Shown: one piece after another, positions 23,292 through 31,794 of the stretch
Numbering within the stretch: the first letter of the stretch is position 1
Layout of the letters: the number at the start of each line of letters is the position of its first letter
Assembly: GCF_000092925.1 (NCBI RefSeq)
Contig: NC_014217.1
Coordinates: 2,666,001 to 2,730,000 of the forward strand
Length of the DNA stretch: 64,000 nt
Direction of reading: 5' to 3'
Source of the DNA: Ancylobacter novellus DSM 506
GTDB taxonomy: Bacteria > Pseudomonadota > Alphaproteobacteria > Rhizobiales > Xanthobacteraceae
Position numbers and translations under genes: made by a program
The notes under the pieces: generated by a model
Seen by the model: only the letters and a program-made list of their open reading frames with translations
What the model was told of the DNA's origin: nothing
The model's database searches: none

Positions 23292-24019
23292 ACCAGCGCC
23301 GGCCGGCCCGGCCGCTCGACGAGGCGCGTCTCCGCCGAGCCGACGATGATGCAGGTCGCCATGTCGGCCATGTGCCCGCGCGCATGGGCGAGCGGGAGCG
23401 TGCGCAGCCGTTCGTCCGGCCGCCCCACCGCGCGACCGAAGATCACCGGCACCGTGTCGGGCAGCTCCTCGCGCAATATGTCGAAAGCGGTGTCGAGCTG
23501 GTGCGGGCGCGCCCGCGAGACCGGGTTGTAGAAGGCCATGGCGAAGCCGGCCTGCGCGGCGAGGCGCAGGCGCTTTTCCACCACCTCCCAGGGCTTGAGA
23601 TTGTCGGAGAGCGAAATGGCGCAGAAATCGTGCCCCAGCGGCGCGCCGGACTTCGCCGCCACCGCCAGCATGGCGGTGATGCCCGGCACGATCACGAGCT
23701 CCAGCCCGCGCCATTCCGCCGGGCCAGCCTCGATCGCCTCGATCACCGCGGCCGCCATGGCGAAGACGCCGGGATCGCCGCCGGACACCATTGCCACCGT
23801 GGCGCCCGTTGCCGCGTGGGCGAGCGCGGCGCCGGCGCGGTCCAGCTCCTCGCGATTGTCGGAGGCATGGCGCGCCTGACCGGCCCGCGCGGGCACCCGA
23901 TCGAGATAGGGCCCATAGCCATAGACCGCCTCGGCGGCCTCCAGCGCGGCGCTCGCCTCCGGCGTGAGGAAGCGCGTGTCGCCCGGCCCGAGGCCGATGA
24001 CGGTGAGTTTGCCGCTCAT
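23261..24019 (-). CDS. cobJ: Precorrin-3B C17-methyltransferase CobJ
   Basis: SAM-dependent methylation at C17 with ring contraction, giving precorrin-4. 252 residues. Motifs: VIGLGPGDTRFLTPEA at the start, YGYGPYLDRV, VSGGDPGVFAMAAAV, VPGITAMLAVAAKSGAPLG and MAFYNPVSRAR. The start overlaps the cobI stop by 4 bases (ATGA). Its 3' end overlaps cobK, which is read the other way. Confidence 0.96.
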   Translation of the reverse strand: MSGKLTVIGLGPGDTRFLTPEASAALEAAEAVYGYGPYLDRVPARAGQARHASDNREELDRAGAALAHAATGATVAMVSGGDPGVFAMAAAVIEAIEAGPAEWRGLELVIVPGITAMLAVAAKSGAPLGHDFCAISLSDNLKPWEVVEKRLRLAAQAGFAMAFYNPVSRARPHQLDTAFDILREELPDTVPVIFGRAVGRPDERLRTLPLAHARGHMADMATCIIVGSAETRLVERPGRPALVYTPRRAGDE

Positions 24020-24771
24020 GGATTCGTTCCCCAGCCGGGCACCAGCACGATGGCGAAATAGGGCGCCGGGCTCTCGTCGCGCGCCGCCAGCCTCTCGCAG
24101 CGGCTGCCGTTCATCGTGCCGCGCTCGACATAGAGCGCGCGCTCCAGCTTGCCGGCCGCTGCGAGCGCCCGCCTGATCTTCGGCAGGTTGCGCCCGACCT
24201 TCATGATCACCGCCGCATCCACCTCGCCGAGCCGGCGCGTCAGGTCCGCCTCGGCGAGCGTGCCCGGCAGCACGGCGAGCACGTCGTCGCCTTGAGCGAT
24301 CGGCGCTCCGGCCTGCGACCAGCAGCCGGACATGCCGGTGACGCCGGCGATCACCTCGGTCGGGTAATGCGGCGACAGCCGCACATGCAGATGCATGTAG
24401 GAGCCGTAGAACAGCGGGTCGCCTTCCGACAGCACCGCCACGGTGCGCCCGGCATCGAGATGGCCGGCCACCACCTTGGCGGCACCCTCGTAGAAGCCGG
24501 CGATGGCGTCCTTGTAGGGCGCCTCGTCCTTCGGGCTTTCGGTCGTCACCGGATAGCCGAGGATGAGTTCCTCGATGCCCTCGCGGAAATGGCCGCTGGC
24601 GATGGCCCGCGCATGGCTGCCATTGCCCTGCTTGCAGAAGAAGGCGACGACGTCGGCCTCCTTCAGCGCGCGCACGGCTTTCAGCGTCATCAGTTCGGGA
24701 TCGCCCGGCCCGACGCCGACGCCGATCAGGCGTCCGGGGAGATTGCTCGCGCCCGAAAGATTTGCACTCAT
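24016..24771 (-). CDS. cobI: Precorrin-2 C20-methyltransferase CobI
   Basis: First dedicated methyltransferase of the aerobic route, making precorrin-3A. 251 residues with GVGVGPGDPELMTLKAVRAL at the N-terminus, LSEGDPLFYGSYMHLHVRL and EVIAGVTGMSGCWSQAG. Start overlaps the cobH stop (ATGA). The open frame upstream of 24771 inside cobH is a shadow. Confidence 0.96.
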   Translation of the reverse strand: MSANLSGASNLPGRLIGVGVGPGDPELMTLKAVRALKEADVVAFFCKQGNGSHARAIASGHFREGIEELILGYPVTTESPKDEAPYKDAIAGFYEGAAKVVAGHLDAGRTVAVLSEGDPLFYGSYMHLHVRLSPHYPTEVIAGVTGMSGCWSQAGAPIAQGDDVLAVLPGTLAEADLTRRLGEVDAAVIMKVGRNLPKIRRALAAAGKLERALYVERGTMNGSRCERLAARDESPAPYFAIVLVPGWGTNP

Positions 24772-25403
24772 ATGCCCGGCCTCGCCAGCGCGTTGACTGC
24801 GGCGGCCGTCATGGCGCTGCCCCCCAGCCGACCGCGCACCACCAGCCACGGCACGCCGTGGTCGCCGGCGGCCAGCGCGTCCTTGGATTCGGCCGCGCCG
24901 ACGAAGCCGACGGGAATGCCGAGAATGGCGGCGGGCCTGGGCGCGCCGGCGTCGAGCATTTCCAGCAGGCGGAACAGGGCGGTCGGCGCATTGCCGATGG
25001 CGATGACGGCGCCCTCCATCTTGTCGCGCCACAGCTCCAGCGCGGCGGCGGAGCGGGTGGTGCCGAGCCGCTCGGCGAGGCCGGGGACGGCGGGTTCGCG
25101 CAAGGTGCAGATCACCTCGTTGCCGGCCGGCAGGCGGGCACGGGTGACGCCATGCGCCACCATCTCGGCATCGCACAGGATCGGCGCGCCGGCGTCCAGC
25201 GCGGCTCTCGCCGCGCGCACCAAATCCGGAGCGAAATCAATGGCGAAGGCGGCTTCCACCAGCCCGCAGGCATGGATCATCCGCACCGCCACATCCGCCT
25301 CCTCCGGCGAAAAGCGGCCGAGCTCGGCCTCCTCGCGGATGATGGCGAAGGAGCGCTCATAGATGGCGTTGCCGTCGCGGACGTAATCGAACGGGATGGA
25401 CAC
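24768..25403 (-). CDS. cobH: Precorrin-8X methylmutase CobH
   Basis: Moves the C11 methyl group to C12, giving hydrogenobyrinate. 211 residues. Key segments are the catalytic-histidine region VRMIHACGLVEAA, ILCDAEMVAHGV and GIPVGFVGAAESKDAL. The start is GTG and directly abuts the cobG stop codon with no spacing, again indicating translational coupling. Confidence 0.96.
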   Translation of the reverse strand: MSIPFDYVRDGNAIYERSFAIIREEAELGRFSPEEADVAVRMIHACGLVEAAFAIDFAPDLVRAARAALDAGAPILCDAEMVAHGVTRARLPAGNEVICTLREPAVPGLAERLGTTRSAAALELWRDKMEGAVIAIGNAPTALFRLLEMLDAGAPRPAAILGIPVGFVGAAESKDALAAGDHGVPWLVVRGRLGGSAMTAAAVNALARPGI

Positions 25404-26705
25404 TCAGGCGTCTTCCTTTTCCAGCAATTCCCGCACGGCCTGCGCGAGCCCCGACACGGGCACGACCCGCGCCGGAGCACTGCGCGGCGTGCCTTCGACC
25501 ACGATCCCGGCCCCTTCGTCCAGCCCCACGATGGTCAGCGCAACCGGGGCGGGATGCGCGCAGCCCTTGATGCAGCCGGAAACATGGACCTCGCGGCCCT
25601 TGGCCAGCGCGGCGATCCGCATGGCGGTTGCATGCGTGTCGAGGCGGGCGGAGGCGCAGGCCGGCTGGCCGGCGCAGGCGTAGACGCGCCGGCGCAGATC
25701 GGCCGGATCGGTGATGAAGCCGAGCCCGGAGGCTTTATTTTTCAAGGCATTAGCCACCTCTTGCGAGAGCCCGACGATGAGCAGCGCGCGCCCCGAGGCG
25801 GGCTCGACATGGCGGGCGCCGGCCGCCCGCGCCGCTTCGGCCAGCGCCTGTAGCGCCTCGGCTTCGACCTGCCCGAAGGCGAGGCCGATGCCGAGCGCAA
25901 AGGTGCCGTCGTTCAGTGCGTGCAGGCCGACCGGCTCGGCCGGCGGGCGGGGCGCCGCGGGCGGGATGGGCGCAAGCGCGAATTCCGCGCGTAGCGCCTC
26001 GATTCCGTGTTCCATCAAGAGGTTAGCCATCCGTGCCGCCGGCCCGCGCTCGGCCAGTTTCGCCAGCAGGGCGACCACGATGGCGGGAACCCGGTCGAGC
26101 GGAATTTCGCCGGCGGGACGATTCGCGAGCAAGATCAGAGCGTTATCTTCCCCACCCGCCGTCACGCCGATATCGGCCTTCAGCGCGGCGAGATGCAGCG
26201 CGCCGCCTCCGTCGACGACGACGGACGCTTTCGGCGCGAGGCTTGGAATGAGGTCGGCCGCGCCCTCCGATATCGCCCGCGCCAGCGGGCGCGGGTCGAA
26301 ACGCTCGGTGGGATCGAGGCCCGCCAGCGCGCTCACCTCGGCCGGAAAGCCTTGCGGCACAACGGTTCCCAGCGCATCGACGGCTTCCGACAGGCGGGGC
26401 GCGCCGGCGGTCGTCAGGCCGCGCAATTGCAGCTTGCCGCGTGCCGTCACCTCGACGATGCCGTTGCCGAGCTCGCGCGCCAGCCTTGCGAGGCCGGAGA
26501 GCTGCTCAGAAGTCAACGGCTGCAAGGGTTGGAGCCGCGCCAGCAGCCCGTCGCCGGTCTGCATCGGGGCGGGCAGCGAGGGGCAGGCGCCGCGCCGCAG
26601 GCGGGTGACATCGCTGGTGGCATTTTCGGTGACATTTCCGGCGCCACCGGTGGCGACGTCATTAGTGGCAGTGGTGACATCGGTGGCAGGGGTGACAACG
26701 CTCAT
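25404..26705 (-). CDS. cobG: Precorrin-3B synthase CobG
   Basis: Oxygen-dependent monooxygenase converting precorrin-3A to 3B; marks the aerobic pathway. 433 residues, with nitrite/sulfite-reductase-like halves and the 4Fe-4S cysteines visible near residues 345-385 (ACAGQPACASARLDTHA and VSGCIKGCAHP). The N-terminal 35 residues are low complexity (many Val, Thr, Ala, Asn), encoded by a degenerate GGTGACA-type repeat around 26600-26700, so the real start may be internal, for example near RRGACPSLPAP. It overlaps cobN by 4 bases. Confidence 0.94.
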   Translation of the reverse strand: MSVVTPATDVTTATNDVATGGAGNVTENATSDVTRLRRGACPSLPAPMQTGDGLLARLQPLQPLTSEQLSGLARLARELGNGIVEVTARGKLQLRGLTTAGAPRLSEAVDALGTVVPQGFPAEVSALAGLDPTERFDPRPLARAISEGAADLIPSLAPKASVVVDGGGALHLAALKADIGVTAGGEDNALILLANRPAGEIPLDRVPAIVVALLAKLAERGPAARMANLLMEHGIEALRAEFALAPIPPAAPRPPAEPVGLHALNDGTFALGIGLAFGQVEAEALQALAEAARAAGARHVEPASGRALLIVGLSQEVANALKNKASGLGFITDPADLRRRVYACAGQPACASARLDTHATAMRIAALAKGREVHVSGCIKGCAHPAPVALTIVGLDEGAGIVVEGTPRSAPARVVPVSGLAQAVRELLEKEDA

Positions 26706-29700
26706 TCCGCCGCCTCCCCCGCCAGTGCCGCCAGCCCGGCCGACACATCATTGCGGCGCGGATGCCACAAGCCCCGCTCCCGCGCCCGCTCGAATCGCGC
26801 CGCGACGAAACGCGCCGCCTCGGGGGAGGCGCCGCTGAGGAATTCGCGCACCGCCTCGTCGCCGACATAGGCGGCATGCAGCGCGTCGATCAGGGGACCG
26901 GGCACGGCGCGGGTCGCTTCAGCGAAGCCGACCAGCCGGTCGACCGTCTCGGCGATCTCCGCGGCGCCGCGCGGGCCGTGGCGCATAAGTCCGGCGATAT
27001 AGCGGGGATTGGTCCGCCCACGGACGATGCGGGCGATCGCCTCGGCGAGCGGGCGGGCCTTCGGCCGCGCCGGGTCGGAAGTGTCGAGCACCACGAGGTC
27101 GGGCGTGCGGCCCAGCTTTTCGGCCGCCGCCGCGAAGCCGCCGATGAAGGCGAGATCGGCATCGCCTTCGAGCAGGTCGCGGCCGGGATCGTCGCCGCCA
27201 TGCACCAACAGGTCCGCCGCCGCGACGCGCGCCGCAAAAGCCGCGCCCGCCTCCTGCGCCTGCCCTTCCGAGCCGCCATAGGCATGCGAGGCGCTGGCGA
27301 GATAGGCGGCGCCGAGCGCTTCCCGCTCGATCTCGCCGGCCTCTAAGCCGGCGCCATAGGCGCCCGGCGCGGTGCCGAAGATGCGCGGCGCGCCCTCGCC
27401 GGCCGCCCTCAAGGGGTTCTCGTCGTGCGTTTCCTCGCGCCGGGCCACCGCGCGCAGGGCGGCGTCGAGAAGCGCGATCTGCGCCGGGAACAGGTCGCGG
27501 AAGAGGCCGGATATGCGGAAGGTGACGTCGACGCGCGGGCGGCCGAGCAGCGCGGTCGGCAGCACCTCGATGCCGGTCACGCGGCCCGTCGCCGGGTCCC
27601 ATGTCGGGCGCGCGCCGATCAGCGCCAGCCCCTGCGCGATCTCCTCGCCGCCGGTACGCAGCGTGGCGCTGCCCCACAGATCCAGCACCAGCGCGCGCGG
27701 CCAGTCGCCATGCGCCTGCGCATAGGCCCGCAGCACCTCGTCGGCAGCGAGCCGGCCGAGGTCCATGGCGGTCGGCGTCGGCAGCGCGCGGGGATCGGCG
27801 GTGAAGAGATTGCGCCCGGTCGGCATCACGTCGCTGCGCCCGCGCCCCGGCGCGCCGGCCGGCCCGGCGGGGACGCGACGGCCGTCCAGCGCGGCGAGCA
27901 GCCCGTCGCGCTCGGCCTGTCCGCACGGCCCGCGTCCATAGACGTGGAAGCCGTCCTTCAGCCGCATCTCCTTGATGTCGCAGAGGAAAGCGTCGATCTG
28001 CTTCAGCGCCTCGTCCGGCGGCACGTCCACGGCAAGGCCGGCGTCGCGGGCAAGACCGGTGCGCTCGGCCTCCTCGACGATGAGCCGGGCGAGCCGCTCG
28101 CGCCGGCGGCGGTCGAGCCCGTCGGCCTGCGCATATTCGTCGACGAGGCGCTCCAGCTCCGCCGCCTCGCCGGCCAGCCCCGCCTCGATTGTGGGCGGCG
28201 GCAGATGGCCGAGCGTCACCGCCGCGATGCGCCGCTTGGCCTGCGCCGCCTCGCCGGGATTGGAGACGATGAAGGGATAGGCGACCGGGAGCGCGCCCAG
28301 CAGCAGCTCGGGGAAGCAGCGCTGCGTGAGCGCGACATGCTTGCCCGGCAGCCATTCCAGCGTGCCATGCGCGCCCATATGGACGAGCGCGTCGGAGGAG
28401 CGCTGGAGCCAGAGGCCGAAGGCGAGAAGCGCGTGGCGCGGCGGGAGCGCGGGGTCGTGATATTGCGCGCGGCGCTCGGCGCGGGAGCCGCGATCCGGCG
28501 CGATGGCGACGGTCACATGGCCGAAGCGCGCCGCGCGGAAGCGGAAGGCGCCTTTTGCTAGATCAGGATCGTCCTCCGGCGCACCCCAGGCGGCGTGGAT
28601 GGCGGCGACGGCGGCGGGTGGGAGGGTGGAGAGCGCGGCGCGGTAGTTCTCGAGTTCAAGAACACCCTCATCCTGAGGTGCCCGGCGCCAGCCGGGCCTC
28701 GAAGGATGCTCGTCTCGAACGCCCGGACGAACATCCTTCGAGGCTCGCTCCGCTCGCACCTCAGGATGAGGGTGTTCTTTGGTCAGCCGATCAAGAAGGT
28801 CCCGCTCATCCGCCGGCACGTCCTCCACCGTGTAGCCGGCGGCCTTCATGTCCGAGAGCAGCGCCCGCACGCTCGCCGGCACATTCAACCCGACCGCCCA
28901 GCCGGTGCGGCCGGGGGCGCCGGCGTAGTCGGGCATCAGCACCGTCACCCGGCGCTCGTCGCGCGGCGTGGCCTGCAACCGGACCAGCGCGGCGACGCGC
29001 TCGGCCACCTCAGCCGCACGGTCGGGCTCCGGCCGGTTCGCCAGCGCGGTGAAACCCGGCACGGCGGGCGTCGCCTCCGGCGCCTTGAAGGAGAGCGCGC
29101 CGGCCAGCACGCGCCCATCAAGCTCGGGCAGCACGACGTGCATGGCCAAATCCGCGCTGGTCAGCCCGCGCACGCCTTCCGCCCAGGCCTCGCGTTTCGT
29201 CGTGGCGACGATGGCCTGCAGCACCGGCACGCCGGGCGCGTCGAGCACGGTTTCCTCGCCCGGATCGGCGGCGGCGAAGGCGGTGAGCGTGACGATGACG
29301 GCCGGCTCCATCGCCGCCAGCGCGTCCTTCAGGAAGGCGGCGGAGGCGGGCTCGCGCAGCGAGGCGACGAAGATCGGGCGGGGCGACAGCCCGAGCGCAG
29401 CCAGCGCATCGCACAGCGCGTCGACCGGCGCCGTATCGCCGGCCAGCCACATGGAGCGGTAGAAGATGACGGGGACAGTGGGGGCGGTGCCTTCACCGGG
29501 TTCGCCCTCATCCTGAGGTGCGAGCGCAGCGAGCCTCGAAGGATGCTCACGCGGAGCGCCCCCTGCTTCAGCATCCTTCGAGGCTCGGCCGTCGGCCGAA
29601 CACCTCAGGATGAGGTCGTTGGGGGGTGAGGGGGAAGCACGCTCCCACTCATATTCCCCTGCCAGCGGCACGGGCCGCGGCGGCGCGGCCTGCATCTCAC

Positions 29701-30184
29701 GCCCGGCATGGCCCGCCAGACGGCGCAGCAGGGCACGCATGTTCGCCGGGCCGCCGGCGCGGAAATAGGCGAGGAGCGCCTCCAGCTCTGAAGCCGGCAA
29801 AGTCGAGGCCTCGGCGAGGCGCGGGTCGTCGCGGTCCTCGCCCGGCAGCACGGCCAGCGCGAAGCCCCTCGCCCGCGCCTCCGCGCTCAGCCGGTCGACG
29901 CCGTAGCGCCACCAGTCGAGCCCGCCGAGCAGCCGCACCACGACGATGCGGGCATGCACCGCAACGCCGTCGATCCACAGGTCGACCGACATGGGATGGC
30001 GCAGGTCGCGCAGATTGGCCAGGCGCAGGCTGGGAAGCTCGGGCTCGGCCTGCTGAGCCCGCGCGAGCGCGCCGAGGTCGCTGTCGGTGAAGGACAGCAC
30101 CACCACCTCGCCCGGCGTCTGGCCGAGGTCGACCGGCTCGACGAGGTCGTCGAGGCTGGTCGAGGTGGTGGTGAGGATGTGCAT
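26702..30184 (-). CDS. cobN: Cobaltochelatase subunit CobN with two in-frame repeat-derived segments
   Basis: Large porphyrin-binding subunit of the aerobic cobaltochelatase (with CobS and CobT, not in this window), which inserts Co(II) into hydrogenobyrinate a,c-diamide. 1160 residues. Family segments include GAHGTLEWLPGKHVAL, CFPELLLGALPVAYPFIVSNPGEAAQAKRR and GRNLFTADPRALPT. Two stretches, about residues 190-226 and 469-508, are translations of a palindromic repeat found between genes elsewhere in the window (shared words RASKDA, EHPSRL, APQDEG). Both sit between conserved blocks and keep the frame open. The start ATG at 30184 is followed by a normal CobN N-terminus (LDDLVEPVDLGQTPGEVVVLSF). 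Confidence 0.95.
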   Translation of the reverse strand: MHILTTTSTSLDDLVEPVDLGQTPGEVVVLSFTDSDLGALARAQQAEPELPSLRLANLRDLRHPMSVDLWIDGVAVHARIVVVRLLGGLDWWRYGVDRLSAEARARGFALAVLPGEDRDDPRLAEASTLPASELEALLAYFRAGGPANMRALLRRLAGHAGREMQAAPPRPVPLAGEYEWERASPSPPNDLILRCSADGRASKDAEAGGAPREHPSRLAALAPQDEGEPGEGTAPTVPVIFYRSMWLAGDTAPVDALCDALAALGLSPRPIFVASLREPASAAFLKDALAAMEPAVIVTLTAFAAADPGEETVLDAPGVPVLQAIVATTKREAWAEGVRGLTSADLAMHVVLPELDGRVLAGALSFKAPEATPAVPGFTALANRPEPDRAAEVAERVAALVRLQATPRDERRVTVLMPDYAGAPGRTGWAVGLNVPASVRALLSDMKAAGYTVEDVPADERDLLDRLTKEHPHPEVRAERASKDVRPGVRDEHPSRPGWRRAPQDEGVLELENYRAALSTLPPAAVAAIHAAWGAPEDDPDLAKGAFRFRAARFGHVTVAIAPDRGSRAERRAQYHDPALPPRHALLAFGLWLQRSSDALVHMGAHGTLEWLPGKHVALTQRCFPELLLGALPVAYPFIVSNPGEAAQAKRRIAAVTLGHLPPPTIEAGLAGEAAELERLVDEYAQADGLDRRRRERLARLIVEEAERTGLARDAGLAVDVPPDEALKQIDAFLCDIKEMRLKDGFHVYGRGPCGQAERDGLLAALDGRRVPAGPAGAPGRGRSDVMPTGRNLFTADPRALPTPTAMDLGRLAADEVLRAYAQAHGDWPRALVLDLWGSATLRTGGEEIAQGLALIGARPTWDPATGRVTGIEVLPTALLGRPRVDVTFRISGLFRDLFPAQIALLDAALRAVARREETHDENPLRAAGEGAPRIFGTAPGAYGAGLEAGEIEREALGAAYLASASHAYGGSEGQAQEAGAAFAARVAAADLLVHGGDDPGRDLLEGDADLAFIGGFAAAAEKLGRTPDLVVLDTSDPARPKARPLAEAIARIVRGRTNPRYIAGLMRHGPRGAAEIAETVDRLVGFAEATRAVPGPLIDALHAAYVGDEAVREFLSGASPEAARFVAARFERARERGLWHPRRNDVSAGLAALAGEAAE
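28660..28777. repeat. Palindromic repeat (family A) inside cobN, copy 1
   Basis: A 118-base element bounded by 22-base perfect inverted repeats (GAACACCCTCATCCTGAGGT... and its complement). Inside are two mirror-image units, each with its own small hairpin and the word CTCGAAGGATG / CATCCTTCGAG. The same layout occurs between genes at 30212, 43835, 54714 and 59102. Here it lies within cobN, translated without stop. Confidence 0.9.
29506..29615. repeat. Palindromic repeat (family A) inside cobN, copy 2
   Basis: A 110-base copy of the same element (CCTCATCCTGAGG ... CCTCAGGATGAGG) with two internal mirror units. It is translated in the same reading phase as copy 1, giving RASKDA and EHPSRLAALAPQDEG, near residues 190-226 of CobN. 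Confidence 0.9.
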
Positions 30185-30211
30185 GGGTGCCTAGCCGCCT
30201 TTATGTGCACC

Positions 30212-30316
30212 GTCATCCTGAGGCGCGAGCGAAGCGAGCCTCGAAGGATGGTGCAGCCGCGCGCCGCAACGACCCTCCTTCGAGGCCCGGACGACGTCCG
30301 GGCACCTCAGGATGAC
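30212..30316. repeat. Palindromic repeat (family A) between cobW and cobN
   Basis: A 105-base copy (GTCATCCTGAGG ... CCTCAGGATGAC) filling most of the 155 bases between the cobW stop and the cobN start. It would fold into a long double hairpin in the cob mRNA and could affect cobN expression. Confidence 0.88.
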
Positions 30317-30339
30317 GTTGTATTGTGTGGCACGCACCC

Positions 30340-31398
30340 TCACGCCGCCACCGCCTCGCCGGCGAGGATGGCCTCCACCTTCGCCGCATCGAAACCCTTC
30401 AGCCCGATGGCGACCAGCCGGCCGCGGCGGGGCTCGGCGCCCCAGGCACGGTCGAAATGATGCGCCACGCGCGGGCCTACCGCCTGCACCAGCAGGCGCA
30501 TCGGCTTGCCCGTCACGGCGAGGAAGCCCTTCACCCGCAGCACCTCGGCCTCCTCGGCCGCGCGGGCGATGCGGGCGGCGAACTCCGCGGGCTCGGCGAT
30601 CTCCGGCACCTCGATCACCACGCTGTCGAAATCGTCGTGGTCGTGCTCGGCCTCGTCGTCGTGGTGCGTGCGGCGGTTCTCGATGTCGTCCTCGGTGCCG
30701 ACGCCGAGGCCCATCAGCACCGCCGGGTCGATCCGCCCCTCGGTGATGGCGACGACGCGCACGCCCTTCGGCAGCTCGGCGTCGAGCGCGGCGCGGGCCT
30801 TTTCCTTGCCGGCGTCGTCGATCAGGTCGCCCTTGGTGAGGATGACGAGGTCGGCGCAGGCGATCTGGTCGTCGAACACTTCCTCGATCGGGTCGTCATG
30901 ATCGAGCGAGGCGTCGCTAGCTCGCTGCTCGGCCAGCGCGTCATAGTCATGCGCCACGCGCCCGTCGGCCAGCGCCGCGCCGTCCACCACGGCGACGACG
31001 CCGTCCACCGTCACCCGGCTTTTGATCGCCGGCCAGTGGAAGGCCTGCACGAGCGGCTTAGGGAGCGCGAGGCCGGAGGTCTCGATCAGGATGTGGTCGA
31101 CCTTCGGCACGCGCGACAGAATGGCGTCGAGGGCGGGGACGAAATCGTCGGCCACGGTGCAGCAGATGCAGCCATTGGCCAGCTCGACGATGTTCTCCTC
31201 CGGGCAGGTGTCGATGCCGCAGCCCTTGAGGATCTCGCCGTCGATGCCGACATCGCCGAACTCGTTGACGATCACCGCCAGCCGCTTGCCCCTGGCGGTC
31301 TCCAGCACATGGCGGATCAGCGTCGTCTTCCCCGAGCCGAGGAAGCCGGTGACGATGGTGCAGGGCACGCGGGAAAGGCTGGTCGAAGCGGCGGTCAT
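30340..31398 (-). CDS. cobW: CobW-type metal-chaperone GTPase
   Basis: G3E-family GTPase of 352 residues, thought to deliver cobalt to the CobNST chelatase. Motifs: Walker A FLGSGKTT, the metal-binding NGCICCT (CxCC), ETSGLALPKP and the guanine motif TKGD. A His/Asp-rich stretch (THHDDEAEHDHDDFD, near residue 245) is a likely extra metal-binding loop. It is the first gene behind the minus-strand cobalamin riboswitch, so B12 excess should reduce it and the following cob genes. Confidence 0.95.
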   Translation of the reverse strand: MTAASTSLSRVPCTIVTGFLGSGKTTLIRHVLETARGKRLAVIVNEFGDVGIDGEILKGCGIDTCPEENIVELANGCICCTVADDFVPALDAILSRVPKVDHILIETSGLALPKPLVQAFHWPAIKSRVTVDGVVAVVDGAALADGRVAHDYDALAEQRASDASLDHDDPIEEVFDDQIACADLVILTKGDLIDDAGKEKARAALDAELPKGVRVVAITEGRIDPAVLMGLGVGTEDDIENRRTHHDDEAEHDHDDFDSVVIEVPEIAEPAEFAARIARAAEEAEVLRVKGFLAVTGKPMRLLVQAVGPRVAHHFDRAWGAEPRRGRLVAIGLKGFDAAKVEAILAGEAVAA

Positions 31399-31436
31399 GC
31401 GGCGTCTCCACGAACGGGTTCTCGGGATGCGCCGGT

Positions 31437-31456
31437 CGCGGAGGGCATTCTCCGCG
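31437..31456 (-). other. Hairpin between cobalamin riboswitch and cobW
   Basis: Perfect 7-base stem CGCGGAG / CTCCGCG with a 6-base loop, about 40 bases before the cobW start and without a T-run. It may belong to the expression platform of the riboswitch, but this is a guess from position. Confidence 0.35.
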
Positions 31457-31514
31457 CGAAGCCGCGATCAGGCGGCTCTGCCTGGCCGTCGGGCACCCCG
31501 CCGACGGACACGAC

Positions 31515-31690
31515 CGAATCTCCGGCAGGTCTCCTGGCTCGCGGGTCGCCGCCTCGTCGCCGCCTTCCCGGAGAGGTCTCCAGTGGCTTCAGGCGCGGGC
31601 TCGCCGCTCACAGTTGCGGGGGCAGCCGCGGAATAGGAACACCCGAGGGCACCCCGCACCGCATTCCCTTTTCATCCCGCCCGAGAGCGG
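31515..31690 (-). promoter_or_regulatory. Cobalamin riboswitch upstream of cobW
   Basis: On the minus strand the conserved B12-element blocks appear in order: AAAGGGAATGCGGTGCGGG, GCTGCCCCCGCAACTGTGAG, GCCACTGG, CCGGGAAGGC and the closing GCGAGCCAGGAGACC (the B12 box). The aptamer ends about 120 bases before the cobW start. Adenosylcobalamin binding should switch off the downstream cob genes. The element is recognised by its conserved words; the mechanism (termination or translation) is not evident. Confidence 0.95.
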
Positions 31691-31794
31691 GAACCGTCGA
31701 TCGCCGCCACTAAAGGAGCCTTGCCGGGGAATGTCAAACCGGCCCGCCAATCCCCATTGCGGCGCGGTATTTGGCCGCTATAGTCGCGGGAGTC

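Noticed and set aside
26702..30184. cobN as a pseudogene because of the repeat insertions
   Set aside because: The frame is continuous across both insertions and all conserved CobN blocks are in phase.
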